From NCBI RefSeq assembly GCF_002240225.1, contig NZ_CP022584.1, positions 310,001-374,000 on the forward strand: 64,000 bases of DNA, given 5' to 3'. Positions 1 to 8,038 of this stretch are shown here, in pieces; positions within the stretch are counted from its first letter, which is position 1; each line of letters starts with the position of its first letter. The notes beneath the pieces are model-generated. The model saw only the letters and a list, made by a program, of their open reading frames with translations. It was not told the origin of the DNA and ran no database searches. The DNA is from Paenibacillus physcomitrellae (lineage in GTDB: Bacteria > Bacillota > Bacilli > Paenibacillales > Paenibacillaceae). The position numbers and the translations under genes were made by a program.

Positions 1-2550
1 GTCGGCGATTATGCGGAAAATCAGCTATTCCGGCGGGTTTCAGGGCTAACGCCGGGAATGCCCTACTATTTTTATGTCATCGTCAGGGATGGGGCCGGAC
101 TTAAAAGCGTCTACAACGTGCTAGAGGCATCGATCTCTATGCCGGCCATTTACACCGTAACCTATGCCGGAAACGGGAATACGGAAGGGGAGGCTCCGGT
201 GGACGGCGCGCTTTACGCCCAAGGGGCACAGCTTATCGTGCCCGGCAACAGTGGCGGTTTAGCCAAAACAGGCAGTGTGTTTGGGGGCTGGAACACGGAG
301 CCGGACGGCAGCGGCATTCATTACGCGCCCGGTGATCAGCTAACCATCGGGACGGACAACATGATTTTGTATGCGCAGTGGGTCCCTGTTTCCGGTGCGG
401 AAACGCTCACTGCAGAATCTTTTTCTCCGCTTAACAAAGCTGACGGCGTGCCGGTGGACACTGATATTACGTTGACTTTTAACCAGCCGGTTAGCGGGGT
501 ATCCGGCAAAAAGGTAGTGGTCAAGCAGGTCGCTGACGGACAAACGGCTGCCGAGCTGGATGCCGGAGATTCGGCCCAGGTTCAAATCTCCGATGCTATA
601 GTTACCTTCCATATACCACACAGCCTGGCTTTTGAGACCGCTTATTACATTGAAATTGAACCCGGCGCATTTACGAATGCTGAAGGCAAGGATTATGACG
701 GCATGCAAGGCGTGGACGGCTGGTCCTTTACGACAGCCACCGGTGATATGGATCCCGGCGGTCCGGGGACAGGGCCGTTTGACACGGCGTTAAGCTCGCT
801 TAGCTTGCGAACGGTTTCGGGACCTGTAAGGCTTGCCCCGGCCTTTGACCGAAATCGTTATGATTATTCGGCCGAAGCGGCGTTTGCAGCCGCGGCCGTA
901 ACGATAGCCGGAGAGGTTTACGATAACCGGGTTTCCGTGACGGCCAGCGTGTACAACGGCAGCGGGAGTGAGGAGCCGGCAGCCGGACCGGTCGGAATGG
1001 TTCCTGGTGTGCCAAGCCCGGCTTTCCCACTTGCGGTGGGCGCCAATCGGATCGAGCTGACCGTTGCCGCGCCTGACACATCGGTATCGAAATATACCAT
1101 TTTCCTTACCCGGGCCGCGGAGTCATCACCGGATCAGCCGCCGGTTGTCCTTCCTCCGTCCGGAGGCGACCCGGTTCCTGAAAGAAGTGCTCCGCAGCCG
1201 CCGCCGATCGCAGAACCACAAGACGTTCAGGTTTTACTGAACGGAAGTCAAACACCTGAGCTTGGCGGGGTAGCCTCAAGCAGCACTGCGGAAGTGGACG
1301 GGCGAACGGTTGCAAACGTCAAGCTGGATGCCATCAAGCTGCAAGGGGTATTGAGTACGCTGGGGACGGCGGAGAACCCGGACGTGGCCATTGCCTCCCT
1401 GCAAGCCGCAGACCAATTCCGCTTCGAGCTTCCTGAAGCCTTGCTGGCGACATTAAGAAGCAGCCCCGGAGGAACTATGGAGCTGAAGACGCCGTTTGGC
1501 GGCTTGCAAATTCCGTTTTCGGAGCTGGGCGCGCTTGGCCCGGACAACCTGCAAGAAGAGGCGGAGGGTTCAGCGGAAGGCGGAGTTACGGTGCTTCTTT
1601 CACGGAGCGGTCAGGATACGCTGGAACGTATGCGGGGGGCGGCCGGGCAAGCAGGCCTTGCGCTTATGGGTGAGCCGCTGGATATTGCCGTCCAGATCTC
1701 GGACAGGAGCGGGGCTGCGGAGCTTTCCGGCTTTGGCACTTATGTCGCGCTGGAAATTCCGCTTTTGGCCGGAGATGCTGCAGATGGAGCAACCGGCTGG
1801 AACAAAACGAACAGCCCCGCCGATCCTACCGCTGCCGTAATTTTGCAGCCGGATGGTTCTCTTTTTCCGGTGCCTGTGTTCATCAGCGGGGATACGGCCC
1901 AAATCAGCAGCTTGAGTACGGGAAGCTTCATGCTGGTGCAAAAACGAGTGGAGTTCTCCGATGTTCCGGCCGGCCATTTTGCGGAAAAAGCGGTTTATGA
2001 CTTGGCGTCGCGCCTAATCATGCAAGGCTATCAAGTGAATGAACCGATTGCCGGATTGTCGGAGGGGGCTGATCAGTTTGAGCCTGGCCAACCCGTTACA
2101 AGAGCCGAATTTGCGCAAGTTATCGTTCGTGCGCTCGGTCTTGCAGGGGAAGCCCCGCAGAGTCCGTCCTTTGCGGATGTGGAACCCGGAGCCTGGTATG
2201 CTGCAGCGACCGACCTGGCTCAACAATACGGGATTTTGCAGGGGTATGCGGATGGAACTTATCGTCCCGAAAATGTTCTTACACGCCAGGAGGCGATGGC
2301 GATCATCGCGCGCTCCATGAAATTGGCTGGGGTGGAGATTAAGGCTGAGGCGCAGGAGCTGAACGGTTTTGCGGATGGCAAGCTGGTTTCGGCGTGGGCG
2401 CAGCCTGCAGCAGCAGCATTGGTGAAGGCAGGAATTATAGCGGGGAACGGCTCCGAGCTCCAGCCCTTTGATCCGATAACAAGGGGAGAACTGGCGGTTA
2501 TGATCCGGCGGCTGCTGATCCAAACCTCGCTTATCAATGGGGATGACTGA
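1..2550 (+). CDS. S-layer homology (SLH) domain surface protein, 5' end outside window
   Basis: The frame is open from base 1, so the real start lies upstream and only the C-terminal 849 residues are visible. In order they show the end of a fibronectin-III-like strand (YYFYVIVRD), an InlB_B/Listeria-Bacteroides repeat (about nt 150-381, ending ILYAQW), a Big_5-like Ig domain (about nt 394-750), a cadherin-like beta-sandwich segment (about nt 780-1120), a Pro-rich linker, a less recognisable region, and three C-terminal SLH motifs (about nt 1950-2130, 2160-2320 and 2350-2515). SLH triplets bind pyruvylated secondary cell-wall polymer, so the protein is probably exported and held on the wall. 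The adhesive or enzymatic part would lie upstream. Domain family is sure; substrate is unknown. Confidence 0.9.
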   Translation, partial: VGDYAENQLFRRVSGLTPGMPYYFYVIVRDGAGLKSVYNVLEASISMPAIYTVTYAGNGNTEGEAPVDGALYAQGAQLIVPGNSGGLAKTGSVFGGWNTEPDGSGIHYAPGDQLTIGTDNMILYAQWVPVSGAETLTAESFSPLNKADGVPVDTDITLTFNQPVSGVSGKKVVVKQVADGQTAAELDAGDSAQVQISDAIVTFHIPHSLAFETAYYIEIEPGAFTNAEGKDYDGMQGVDGWSFTTATGDMDPGGPGTGPFDTALSSLSLRTVSGPVRLAPAFDRNRYDYSAEAAFAAAAVTIAGEVYDNRVSVTASVYNGSGSEEPAAGPVGMVPGVPSPAFPLAVGANRIELTVAAPDTSVSKYTIFLTRAAESSPDQPPVVLPPSGGDPVPERSAPQPPPIAEPQDVQVLLNGSQTPELGGVASSSTAEVDGRTVANVKLDAIKLQGVLSTLGTAENPDVAIASLQAADQFRFELPEALLATLRSSPGGTMELKTPFGGLQIPFSELGALGPDNLQEEAEGSAEGGVTVLLSRSGQDTLERMRGAAGQAGLALMGEPLDIAVQISDRSGAAELSGFGTYVALEIPLLAGDAADGATGWNKTNSPADPTAAVILQPDGSLFPVPVFISGDTAQISSLSTGSFMLVQKRVEFSDVPAGHFAEKAVYDLASRLIMQGYQVNEPIAGLSEGADQFEPGQPVTRAEFAQVIVRALGLAGEAPQSPSFADVEPGAWYAAATDLAQQYGILQGYADGTYRPENVLTRQEAMAIIARSMKLAGVEIKAEAQELNGFADGKLVSAWAQPAAAALVKAGIIAGNGSELQPFDPITRGELAVMIRRLLIQTSLINGDD

Positions 2551-2629
2551 ATTTTTGTTGTCCCCTAGCGTCTCCCATTCCTGTTTTGCGATAGCAGCAG
2601 TGGGAGCGCAAGTCCGGATTTAAAGCGGA

Positions 2630-2671
2630 AAAGCCTTCAAAGCCACGTTCTAGTGGGTTTGAAGGCTTTTT
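2630..2671 (+). terminator. Rho-independent terminator after the SLH gene
   Basis: An 11-bp stem AAGCCTTCAAA / TTTGAAGGCTT (2631-2641 and 2658-2668) is followed by a short T-run. It ends the SLH gene; the A-rich left flank could also let it work for the convergent gene. Confidence 0.75.
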
Positions 2672-2744
2672 GTTGCAGTTCAGATGGGAGAGAAAACATT
2701 TTCCCGCTGCGCAGGCTGCTGCCTTTATCGTCCGGCTTCTCGTA

Positions 2745-2788
2745 ATGCCGCTGGCAGCATAGTTTAATTTATTCAATGCCAGCGGCAT
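2745..2788. repeat. 12-bp perfect inverted repeat, 20-bp spacing
   Basis: ATGCCGCTGGCA (2745-2756) and TGCCAGCGGCAT (2777-2788) are perfect inverted copies just past the stop of the minus-strand permease. There is no T-run, so it is either a 3'-end stabilising hairpin or a REP-like element. Confidence 0.5.
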
Positions 2789-2799
2789 AACCATGTTTT

Positions 2800-4071
2800 T
2801 TAAGATTCATCGTTTGAACGATCTGGGTCTGCAGGGATCTGACTGGACTGCTTTGAATTGGAACGCTTCGATTCTGAGCGTCTGAGACGAATCCGCTCGG
2901 AGTAGGTGCCTTGAACCTGCGGTTTGTTCTCTCCGGCGGCCCGCTGTTCCCCTTGTTCGGAACTTCCCGGACTAAACGGGGACACCACAAATTCTTCTTG
3001 AGGCAGCCTGATCCACTTCTGCAGATAACCTTGCTGCATCAGTTCTTTGATCAGGATCAGCAAGATCGGCGAAAGAATAAGGCCGGCTACTCCAAATAAG
3101 GACATGGAGACAATGGCAAAGGACAACATCAGATAAGCGGATGAAACCCCGATGGAATTGCCGGTTACTTTAGGTTCAAGAAGCTGGCGCACCAGCAGAA
3201 CAACGGCAAGCACGACGATCAATCCAATAGCAAGCGGTGTATTACCGATAATAAACAAGTAAATGATCCAAGGCACCAGTATTGTGGATACCCCCAGCAG
3301 TGGGAGAATGTCAAAAACTGCACAGATCAAAGCCATAGTAACAGCGTTGCCGGCTCCGAGTATGAACAACCCGATCAGGACGAGGACAAAGGTGATGGTC
3401 ATAAGGATAAATTGGGCCTTTAAATAAGAGCCAATCGCCCGGAAGACATGAGTGCGCAAGAAGTCAAAAGCAATCTTGACGGTCTTCGGTGTCTTCTCAT
3501 AAGCGATACGGCGCCAGTCTTTAATTTCCATGCTCAGAAAGAAAGCCAGAATGATGGCGATGCCAAAGTTGGCCATAAACGAGGAGAAAGATCCCAGCGT
3601 GTTGACCAAATAAGACAGCATCACTTTCAGCCATTTGGTCAAAAGGTTGGTCGCATCGGCAAAATACCCGTTGAGCTTATCGGTTACAGATGGAGGAAGC
3701 GCGTCCAGCCTGTCCTGCAAGTAGATGGTGGCGTCCCTGAAATGATTCTGGAGCAGCGCCGCGTAGCTTGGCAGATTGTCGTAAATGTGGTTGATCCGGA
3801 TCGCAATGAGAAAGCCGGCGCCAAACAGCAGCCCAAGCAAAACGACAAGAAACAGAATGACGGAAATAGCGGAAGCAAAAGGTTTCTTCATCCCTCTCCG
3901 GTTCAGGAACCGGGCAAAAGGTTCAATCAGCATGAAGACAAAAAAAGACAGAAATACCGGTGCTGCCAACTGGTACAGTTTGCTGAACAGAAACATGACC
4001 AGGTATACGGTAAGTACAATTAAAGCAATATCAAAGATGGTACGCCAATATTTTTTATATAGAGGCAGCAT
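2800..4071 (-). CDS. AI-2E family transporter (PerM/YhhQ-like permease family)
   Basis: A 423-residue membrane protein. It has two N-terminal membrane spans, a soluble middle region (about residues 70-150), then a cluster of further spans including a segment rich in ILVPWIIYLFI and a C-terminal VAGLILSPILLILIKE span, the arrangement of the AI-2E transporter family (formerly UPF0118). Members include the autoinducer-2 exporter TqsA and Na+/H+ antiporters, so the substrate cannot be read from sequence. The last 55 or so residues are charged and rich in Arg and Ser, a cytoplasmic tail longer than usual. A GGAG lies about 15 nt before the ATG, a loose ribosome site. It stands alone, convergent with the SLH gene. 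Confidence 0.85.
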   Translation of the reverse strand: MLPLYKKYWRTIFDIALIVLTVYLVMFLFSKLYQLAAPVFLSFFVFMLIEPFARFLNRRGMKKPFASAISVILFLVVLLGLLFGAGFLIAIRINHIYDNLPSYAALLQNHFRDATIYLQDRLDALPPSVTDKLNGYFADATNLLTKWLKVMLSYLVNTLGSFSSFMANFGIAIILAFFLSMEIKDWRRIAYEKTPKTVKIAFDFLRTHVFRAIGSYLKAQFILMTITFVLVLIGLFILGAGNAVTMALICAVFDILPLLGVSTILVPWIIYLFIIGNTPLAIGLIVVLAVVLLVRQLLEPKVTGNSIGVSSAYLMLSFAIVSMSLFGVAGLILSPILLILIKELMQQGYLQKWIRLPQEEFVVSPFSPGSSEQGEQRAAGENKPQVQGTYSERIRLRRSESKRSNSKQSSQIPADPDRSNDES

Positions 4072-4249
4072 ATTCTAAAAATCCAACTCCTTAGGCGGTA
4101 TTGATCTCTATTGTACACGATATAAATTGGAAAAGCATTCCCAAAGAGAAAAACCGTTCAGTAGTGTGACGTAACGCACGGATAGACGCAATTTTAAACA
4201 TTTATATTTAAAAGGAAGAACTTCTGAATCCATTAAAGGGGCGGACATC

Positions 4250-4675
4250 ATGCTGAAGATTAGAAAGGCAGACTGGTTATTGATTGCGATTGTCCTGCTG
4301 GCGGTGGCCGGTTATTTCGGCGGCAAAGCGTTGTTTGAACGGGCGGATGCTTATGCGGCCGGTAAGCTGGAGGCACGGATCACGGTGAACGGAGAGCTGT
4401 ACAAGCAGGTTCCGTTAACGCAGGAAGAGCAAGTTATTGATATGCGGACTAAATACGGACATAACGTTTTAAAGGTATACGATAACGGAATTCGCATGAC
4501 AGTGTCAGATGCTCCGCTTCCGATTGCTCTGAAGATGGGATTCATCTCCAAACCCGGAGAACGAATCATTTGTGTTCCTAATCGGGTGCTGGTCGAAATT
4601 GTTTCAGCCGGTTCAGAGCAACCCGGAAGCGAGACGGATCCCCTTAAAGACGGACTGGACGCTGTCGTGAACTAA
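4250..4675 (+). CDS. NusG domain II-containing membrane-anchored protein
   Basis: 141 residues with one N-terminal membrane anchor (about residues 8-24, LLIAIVLLAVAGYFGG), then an extracytoplasmic domain of about 85 residues. The features ARITVNGELYKQVPL and GFISKPGERIICVPNRVLVEI match the NusG_II family (PF07009) common in Firmicutes. The C-terminal 20 residues are acidic and disordered. The function of the family is not established; despite the name it is not a transcription factor. The ATG follows AAAGGGGCGG. It is monocistronic, with a terminator 30 bp downstream. Confidence 0.8.
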   Translation: MLKIRKADWLLIAIVLLAVAGYFGGKALFERADAYAAGKLEARITVNGELYKQVPLTQEEQVIDMRTKYGHNVLKVYDNGIRMTVSDAPLPIALKMGFISKPGERIICVPNRVLVEIVSAGSEQPGSETDPLKDGLDAVVN

Positions 4676-4702
4676 TTTATAGATTACAGAGTAAAAAAAG
4701 AA

Positions 4703-4733
4703 CAAGGCCACATGCAGGAGAAGTGGCCTTTTT
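4703..4733 (+). terminator. Rho-independent terminator
   Basis: Stem AAGGCCAC / GTGGCCTT with an 11-nt loop followed by a T-run. It isolates the NusG-II gene from the Zur-controlled promoter that begins only 11 bp further on. Confidence 0.85.
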
Positions 4734-4743
4734 GCTGTCCATG

Positions 4744-4773
4744 TTGACAAGTCCGTTAAGGATGGCGTATAGT
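4744..4773 (+). promoter_or_regulatory. sigma-A promoter of zagA
   Basis: TTGACA (4744-4749), an 18-bp spacer and TATAGT (4768-4773). The Zur box begins 12 bp after the -10 element, so bound Zur would cover the transcription start. Confidence 0.8.
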
Positions 4774-4785
4774 CCTTTTTATAAA

Positions 4786-4800
4786 TCGTAATAATTACGA
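4786..4800. promoter_or_regulatory. Zur operator 1
   Basis: TCGTAATAATTACGA is a perfect 7-1-7 palindrome identical in form to the Bacillus Zur box (TCGTAAT-N-ATTACGA). Its position at the transcription start implies repression when zinc is plentiful. Confidence 0.92.
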
Positions 4801-4863
4801 TTAAATTCAAAAGGTGAAATACGTTCATTTTACTTAGGAAGAGAAAGGGGGCTCATAGCCTAT

Positions 4864-6108
4864 ATGAGTTCAACATCAGGATTGACCATGGGAGAAAAGA
4901 CAAGGGTGCCGATTACCGTGCTTAGCGGTTATTTGGGTTCAGGAAAAACAACAGTGCTGAATCATGTCTTGCAAAATCGTGACGGCTTAAAAGTAGCTGT
5001 CATCGTAAACGATATGAGTGAAGTCAATGTGGATGCTGCGCTGGTTCGCGGGGAAGCCAATTTATCGAGAACCAACGAGAAGCTGGTTGAGCTGTCTAAC
5101 GGCTGCATATGCTGCACACTTCGGGAGGATTTGCTGAAGGAGGTCAAGGAGCTGGCTGAAGCCGGACGGTTTGATTACATTCTGATCGAATCGACAGGGA
5201 TTGGTGAACCCGTACCGGTGGCACAGACTTTTACATATGCCGATGAGGAGCTGGGTATTGATCTGACTTCGCTGGCCAGACTGGATTGTTTGGTTACCGT
5301 CGTGGATGCAGCGCGGTTCTGGCATGACTTCGGCTCAGGAGAAAGTTTGCTGGACAGAGGTGAAGCGACCGGTGAAGAAGATACAAGGGATGTAGTCGAT
5401 TTGCTGATTGACCAGATTGAAACCTGTGATGTCCTTCTTTTGAACAAATGTGATCTTGTTGCCGAGGAGGACCTAGTCAAGCTGGAGCGGGTGATCCGCA
5501 GCCTTCAGCGGACCGCCAAGCTGATCCGGACCGTGCGTGGAGAAGTAAATCCGGCCGAAATCCTTAACACGGGTTTGTTTGATTGGGAAGCCGCCAGCGG
5601 GAGCGAGGCCTGGCTGGAAGAGCTCGGGAAAGAGGCTCATGTGCCTGAATCGGATGAATATGGCATTGGTTCGTTTGTTTACCGGCGCAGAAAGCCGTTC
5701 CACCCGGAGCGTTTGGCGGCCTTTATGAACGATTGGCCTCAGCAAATCGTCCGGGCGAAGGGGACGGTATGGCTTGCAGCTAAAGAAGATATGGCAGCGA
5801 TGTTAAGTCAGGCGGGCCCCTCTATCCAGTTTGGTCCTGCCGGGTATTGGGTGGCCGGATTGCCGGAGGCCGAGCAGCGGGAGATGCTGGAGACAGAGCC
5901 GGAAATTTTGCAGCATTGGGATGAGCAGTGGGGGGACCGGCTGACAGAGCTTGTGCTGATCGGTATAGGTTATGACCGTTCTGAAATCGAGCCGAGACTG
6001 GATGAATGCCTGCTGACTGAATTAGAGATGGCAGAGGACTGGTCAGTTTTCGTTAATCCTCTTCCATGGACAAGCAGCGCATTTGCGGAGCCTGGCTTAA
6101 ATAGTTGA
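4864..6108 (+). CDS. zagA: Zur-regulated COG0523 GTPase metallochaperone (ZagA/YciC type)
   Basis: 414 residues of the CobW/COG0523 GTPase family. It has a Walker A loop GYLGSGKT (residues 22-29), the metal-binding CxCC motif CICC (81-84), the Walker B-like ILIESTGIGEP, the guanine motif NKCD near residue 198, and a C-terminal CobW_C domain from about residue 268 on. B. subtilis ZagA (YciC) is made when zinc is low and passes zinc to the folate enzyme FolE; the Zur box in front of this gene supports the same role. ATG is preceded by AAGGGGG. It leads the zinc operon zagA-rpmG-znuC-znuB, although rpmG has its own promoter. The acidic 315-385 stretch is longer than in short homologues. Confidence 0.9.
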   Translation: MSSTSGLTMGEKTRVPITVLSGYLGSGKTTVLNHVLQNRDGLKVAVIVNDMSEVNVDAALVRGEANLSRTNEKLVELSNGCICCTLREDLLKEVKELAEAGRFDYILIESTGIGEPVPVAQTFTYADEELGIDLTSLARLDCLVTVVDAARFWHDFGSGESLLDRGEATGEEDTRDVVDLLIDQIETCDVLLLNKCDLVAEEDLVKLERVIRSLQRTAKLIRTVRGEVNPAEILNTGLFDWEAASGSEAWLEELGKEAHVPESDEYGIGSFVYRRRKPFHPERLAAFMNDWPQQIVRAKGTVWLAAKEDMAAMLSQAGPSIQFGPAGYWVAGLPEAEQREMLETEPEILQHWDEQWGDRLTELVLIGIGYDRSEIEPRLDECLLTELEMAEDWSVFVNPLPWTSSAFAEPGLNS

Positions 6109-6133
6109 CAGGGGATGAGGGTTCAGCTAATAT
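6105..6133 (+). promoter_or_regulatory. sigma-A promoter of rpmG-znuCB
   Basis: TTGACA (6105-6110), exactly 17 bp, then TAATAT (6128-6133). The -35 element overlaps the TGA stop of zagA (6106-6108). Confidence 0.82.
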
Positions 6134-6146
6134 ATATAAGTTGAAT

Positions 6147-6161
6147 TCGTAATTATTACGA
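6147..6161. promoter_or_regulatory. Zur operator 2
   Basis: TCGTAATTATTACGA is a second perfect Zur palindrome, 14 bp after the -10 of the rpmG promoter, in the same geometry as operator 1. Confidence 0.92.
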
Positions 6162-6201
6162 TTATTATACGGGAGTTTAAATTTGTGAGGAGGCGACTAT
6201 A

Positions 6202-6351
6202 ATGCGAGTAATTGTTACTCTGGCATGCACGGAATGTGGAGATCGTAACTATACGACTACCAAAAATAAAAGGAATCATCCGGAACGTTTGGAAATGCGT
6301 AAATACAGCCCTCGGCTAAAAAAATACACGATTCACCGGGAAACCCGCTAA
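6202..6351 (+). CDS. rpmG: 50S ribosomal protein L33, Zur-controlled variant
   Basis: A 49-residue protein (MRVIVTLAC...HRETR) preceded by GAGGAGG 6 nt before the ATG. L33 normally holds zinc with two CxxC pairs. This copy keeps the first pair (CTEC, residues 9-12), but where the second should be it reads [10 protein letters not shown] with no cysteine, as in the zinc-independent B. subtilis paralogue RpmGC (from memory). Together with the Zur box it is the zinc-sparing replacement L33, made in zinc starvation so that zinc from the normal L33 can be reused. The retained CTEC is odd for a zinc-free form. It is 27 bp upstream of znuC, probably co-transcribed. Confidence 0.92.
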   Translation: MRVIVTLACTECGDRNYTTTKNKRNHPERLEMRKYSPRLKKYTIHRETR

Positions 6352-6378
6352 ATCAATTCAGAAAAGAGCTGAACCGAC

Positions 6379-7089
6379 TTGATCTTGTCATCGATGCGAA
6401 ATGTTGTTTTTGGTTACGGCAATGAACCTGTCGTTGAGAATATATCGCTGGACATCTATGCCGGAGAGTTCCTTGGCATTACCGGTCCGAACGGAGCAGC
6501 CAAAACCACGATTCTTAAGCTGCTCCTCGGATTGCTGAAGCCTTGGAGCGGGAGTGTTCATCTCCATCCGGAGGTTTTGGAGGAAGGAAAGCTGGTAATC
6601 GGCTACGTGCCGCAGCAGGTCGCTTCCTTTAATAGTGGGTTTCCGAGCAAAGTCATCGAGCTGGTTCGTTCCGGCTGCTATTCCCGGCTGGGCTTGTTCC
6701 GCAAATTCAGCAGCGAACAGGAAGCGATCGTAGAGAAAAGCCTGAAGCAGGTAGGCATGTGGGAACACCGGCACGCCCGGATCGGCGAGCTGTCAGGCGG
6801 ACAGAAACAGCGGATCTGCATTGCAAGGGCGCTGGCTCAGCAGCCGAACGTGCTTATTTTGGATGAGCCCACTACCGGGATGGACCACCAGAGCCGGATC
6901 GGTTTCTACGAATTAATGAAGCATTATGTGAAGGTCCACCGTCTTACGGTCATTATGGTTACCCATGGCCTTGACGAGATGAGTGCCTATCTGGACCGGG
7001 TAATCTCGCTGGAGCGAAAGGAAAGTGAAGAGTGGAAATGTTTGACTACGAGTTCATGCAGCGTGCGTTTTGGGCCGGAGGTTTCATAG
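6379..7089 (+). CDS. znuC: Zinc ABC transporter ATP-binding protein ZnuC/AdcC
   Basis: 236 residues from a TTG start (6379); a downstream ATG at 6394 is an alternative and the ribosome site is weak for both, suggesting translational coupling to rpmG. It is an ABC ATPase with Walker A GPNGAAKTT, Q-loop GYVPQQV, signature LSGGQKQR, Walker B VLILDEPT and H-loop VTHG. The GAAKTT in place of GAGKST is shared with Bacillus zinc transporter ATPases (as recalled), so it is a family trait, not damage. It energises high-affinity zinc uptake with ZnuB. The 3' end overlaps znuB by 58 bp. No substrate-binding znuA is in the window. Confidence 0.88.
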   Translation: MILSSMRNVVFGYGNEPVVENISLDIYAGEFLGITGPNGAAKTTILKLLLGLLKPWSGSVHLHPEVLEEGKLVIGYVPQQVASFNSGFPSKVIELVRSGCYSRLGLFRKFSSEQEAIVEKSLKQVGMWEHRHARIGELSGGQKQRICIARALAQQPNVLILDEPTTGMDHQSRIGFYELMKHYVKVHRLTVIMVTHGLDEMSAYLDRVISLERKESEEWKCLTTSSCSVRFGPEVS

Positions 7090-7868
7090 GAATTATTGCC
7101 CCTATTCTGGGCGTTTATCTGATGCTGCGAAGACAGGCGCTTATTGCGGATACCTTGTCGCACGTTTCATTGGCCGGCGTGGCTCTGGGCTCTGTACTTC
7201 ATTTGAATCCAGTGGTGAGCGGTTTTGTTGTGGCTATCGCAGGCGGATTGGTGATCGAGCGGCTTCGCCGTACTTATTTGACCTACAGCGAAGTTCCGGT
7301 GGCCATTATCATGACTTCAGGCCTTGCGCTGGCCGTATTACTTATGAGCTTAAAGAGTAATCTGAATAAAAGCTTCAGCGCTTATTTGTTCGGCTCTATT
7401 GTAGCCGTGAATGAACAGCAGTTATGGATGATTGGTTTTGTGGCTTTGATTGGCCTTATTTTCTTTATTCTGTTTCGCCGCCCACTGTACAATCTCACCT
7501 TTGATGAGGAAACCGCCCGTATTGGCGGTGTGCATGTGCGGCTGTTGTCTTTCTGCTTCTCGGTATTGACCGGAATGACGGTGGCTTCTGCTATGCCGAT
7601 CGTAGGTGTACTGCTCGTGTCTTCTTTGATGGTGCTGCCGGCCGCGCTTGCACTTAAAATTTCGCGGGGGTTCCTATCAGCGGTTATTATAGCGGTCGTG
7701 GCGGGTCTCGCAGGCATTTTCAGCGGTCTTTCGGCTTCCTACTATATAAATACCCCTCCGGGCGGCACGATTTCCTTGATTCTGCTGTTGTTCTTCCTGG
7801 TCGGGCTCGCTATGCAAAAGATCATTCTCCGCTCCAAGCGGCGCAGACGGTTTGCCAGACCTTCTTAA
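7032..7868 (+). CDS. znuB: Zinc ABC transporter permease ZnuB/AdcB
   Basis: 278 residues with about eight membrane spans, the ABC-3 (manganese/zinc/iron chelate) permease family. Diagnostic parts are LRRQALIADTLSHVSLAGVALG near the N-terminus and VGVLLVSSLMVLPAALAL near residue 200. It forms the membrane channel for zinc, paired with ZnuC. GTG at 7032 or ATG at 7038 could start it; AAAGGA at 7017-7022 fits the GTG better, and the overlap with znuC suggests coupled translation. The C-terminus is strongly basic (RSKRRRRFARPS). Confidence 0.88.
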   Translation: MEMFDYEFMQRAFWAGGFIGIIAPILGVYLMLRRQALIADTLSHVSLAGVALGSVLHLNPVVSGFVVAIAGGLVIERLRRTYLTYSEVPVAIIMTSGLALAVLLMSLKSNLNKSFSAYLFGSIVAVNEQQLWMIGFVALIGLIFFILFRRPLYNLTFDEETARIGGVHVRLLSFCFSVLTGMTVASAMPIVGVLLVSSLMVLPAALALKISRGFLSAVIIAVVAGLAGIFSGLSASYYINTPPGGTISLILLLFFLVGLAMQKIILRSKRRRRFARPS

Positions 7869-7887
7869 GGTCGGGCAAGCCTGTTTT

Positions 7888-7919
7888 AGCTACAGCAGAG
7901 GTAAGCTACAGCAGAGGTA
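7888..7919 (+). repeat. Two tandem copies of a 16-bp unit
   Basis: AGCTACAGCAGAGGTA occurs at 7888-7903 and again, perfectly, at 7904-7919, in the 170-bp gap after znuB. It is a simple duplication with no evident role. Confidence 0.7.
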
Positions 7920-7960
7920 ATAGGTAAATTTGTATTTTCGAACGAATATTTTTGTGGAAA

Positions 7961-8006
7961 TAAAAGCCTTACCCAAGTCCATATAGGAATCGGGATAAGG
8001 CTATTT
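7961..8006. terminator. Bidirectional terminator between znuB and the second COG0523 gene
   Basis: AGCCTTACCC pairs with GGGATAAGGCT (one bulged A). A-rich and T-rich flanks on either side suit both convergent genes. Confidence 0.6.
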
Positions 8007-8038
8007 GCTCTGGAAAGGCAGAACAAGAGGTGGGATAC

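Noticed and set aside
6379..7089. GAAKTT in the ZnuC Walker A as a damaging mutation
   Set aside because: I recall the same form in Bacillus zinc transporter ATPases, and all other motifs are intact.
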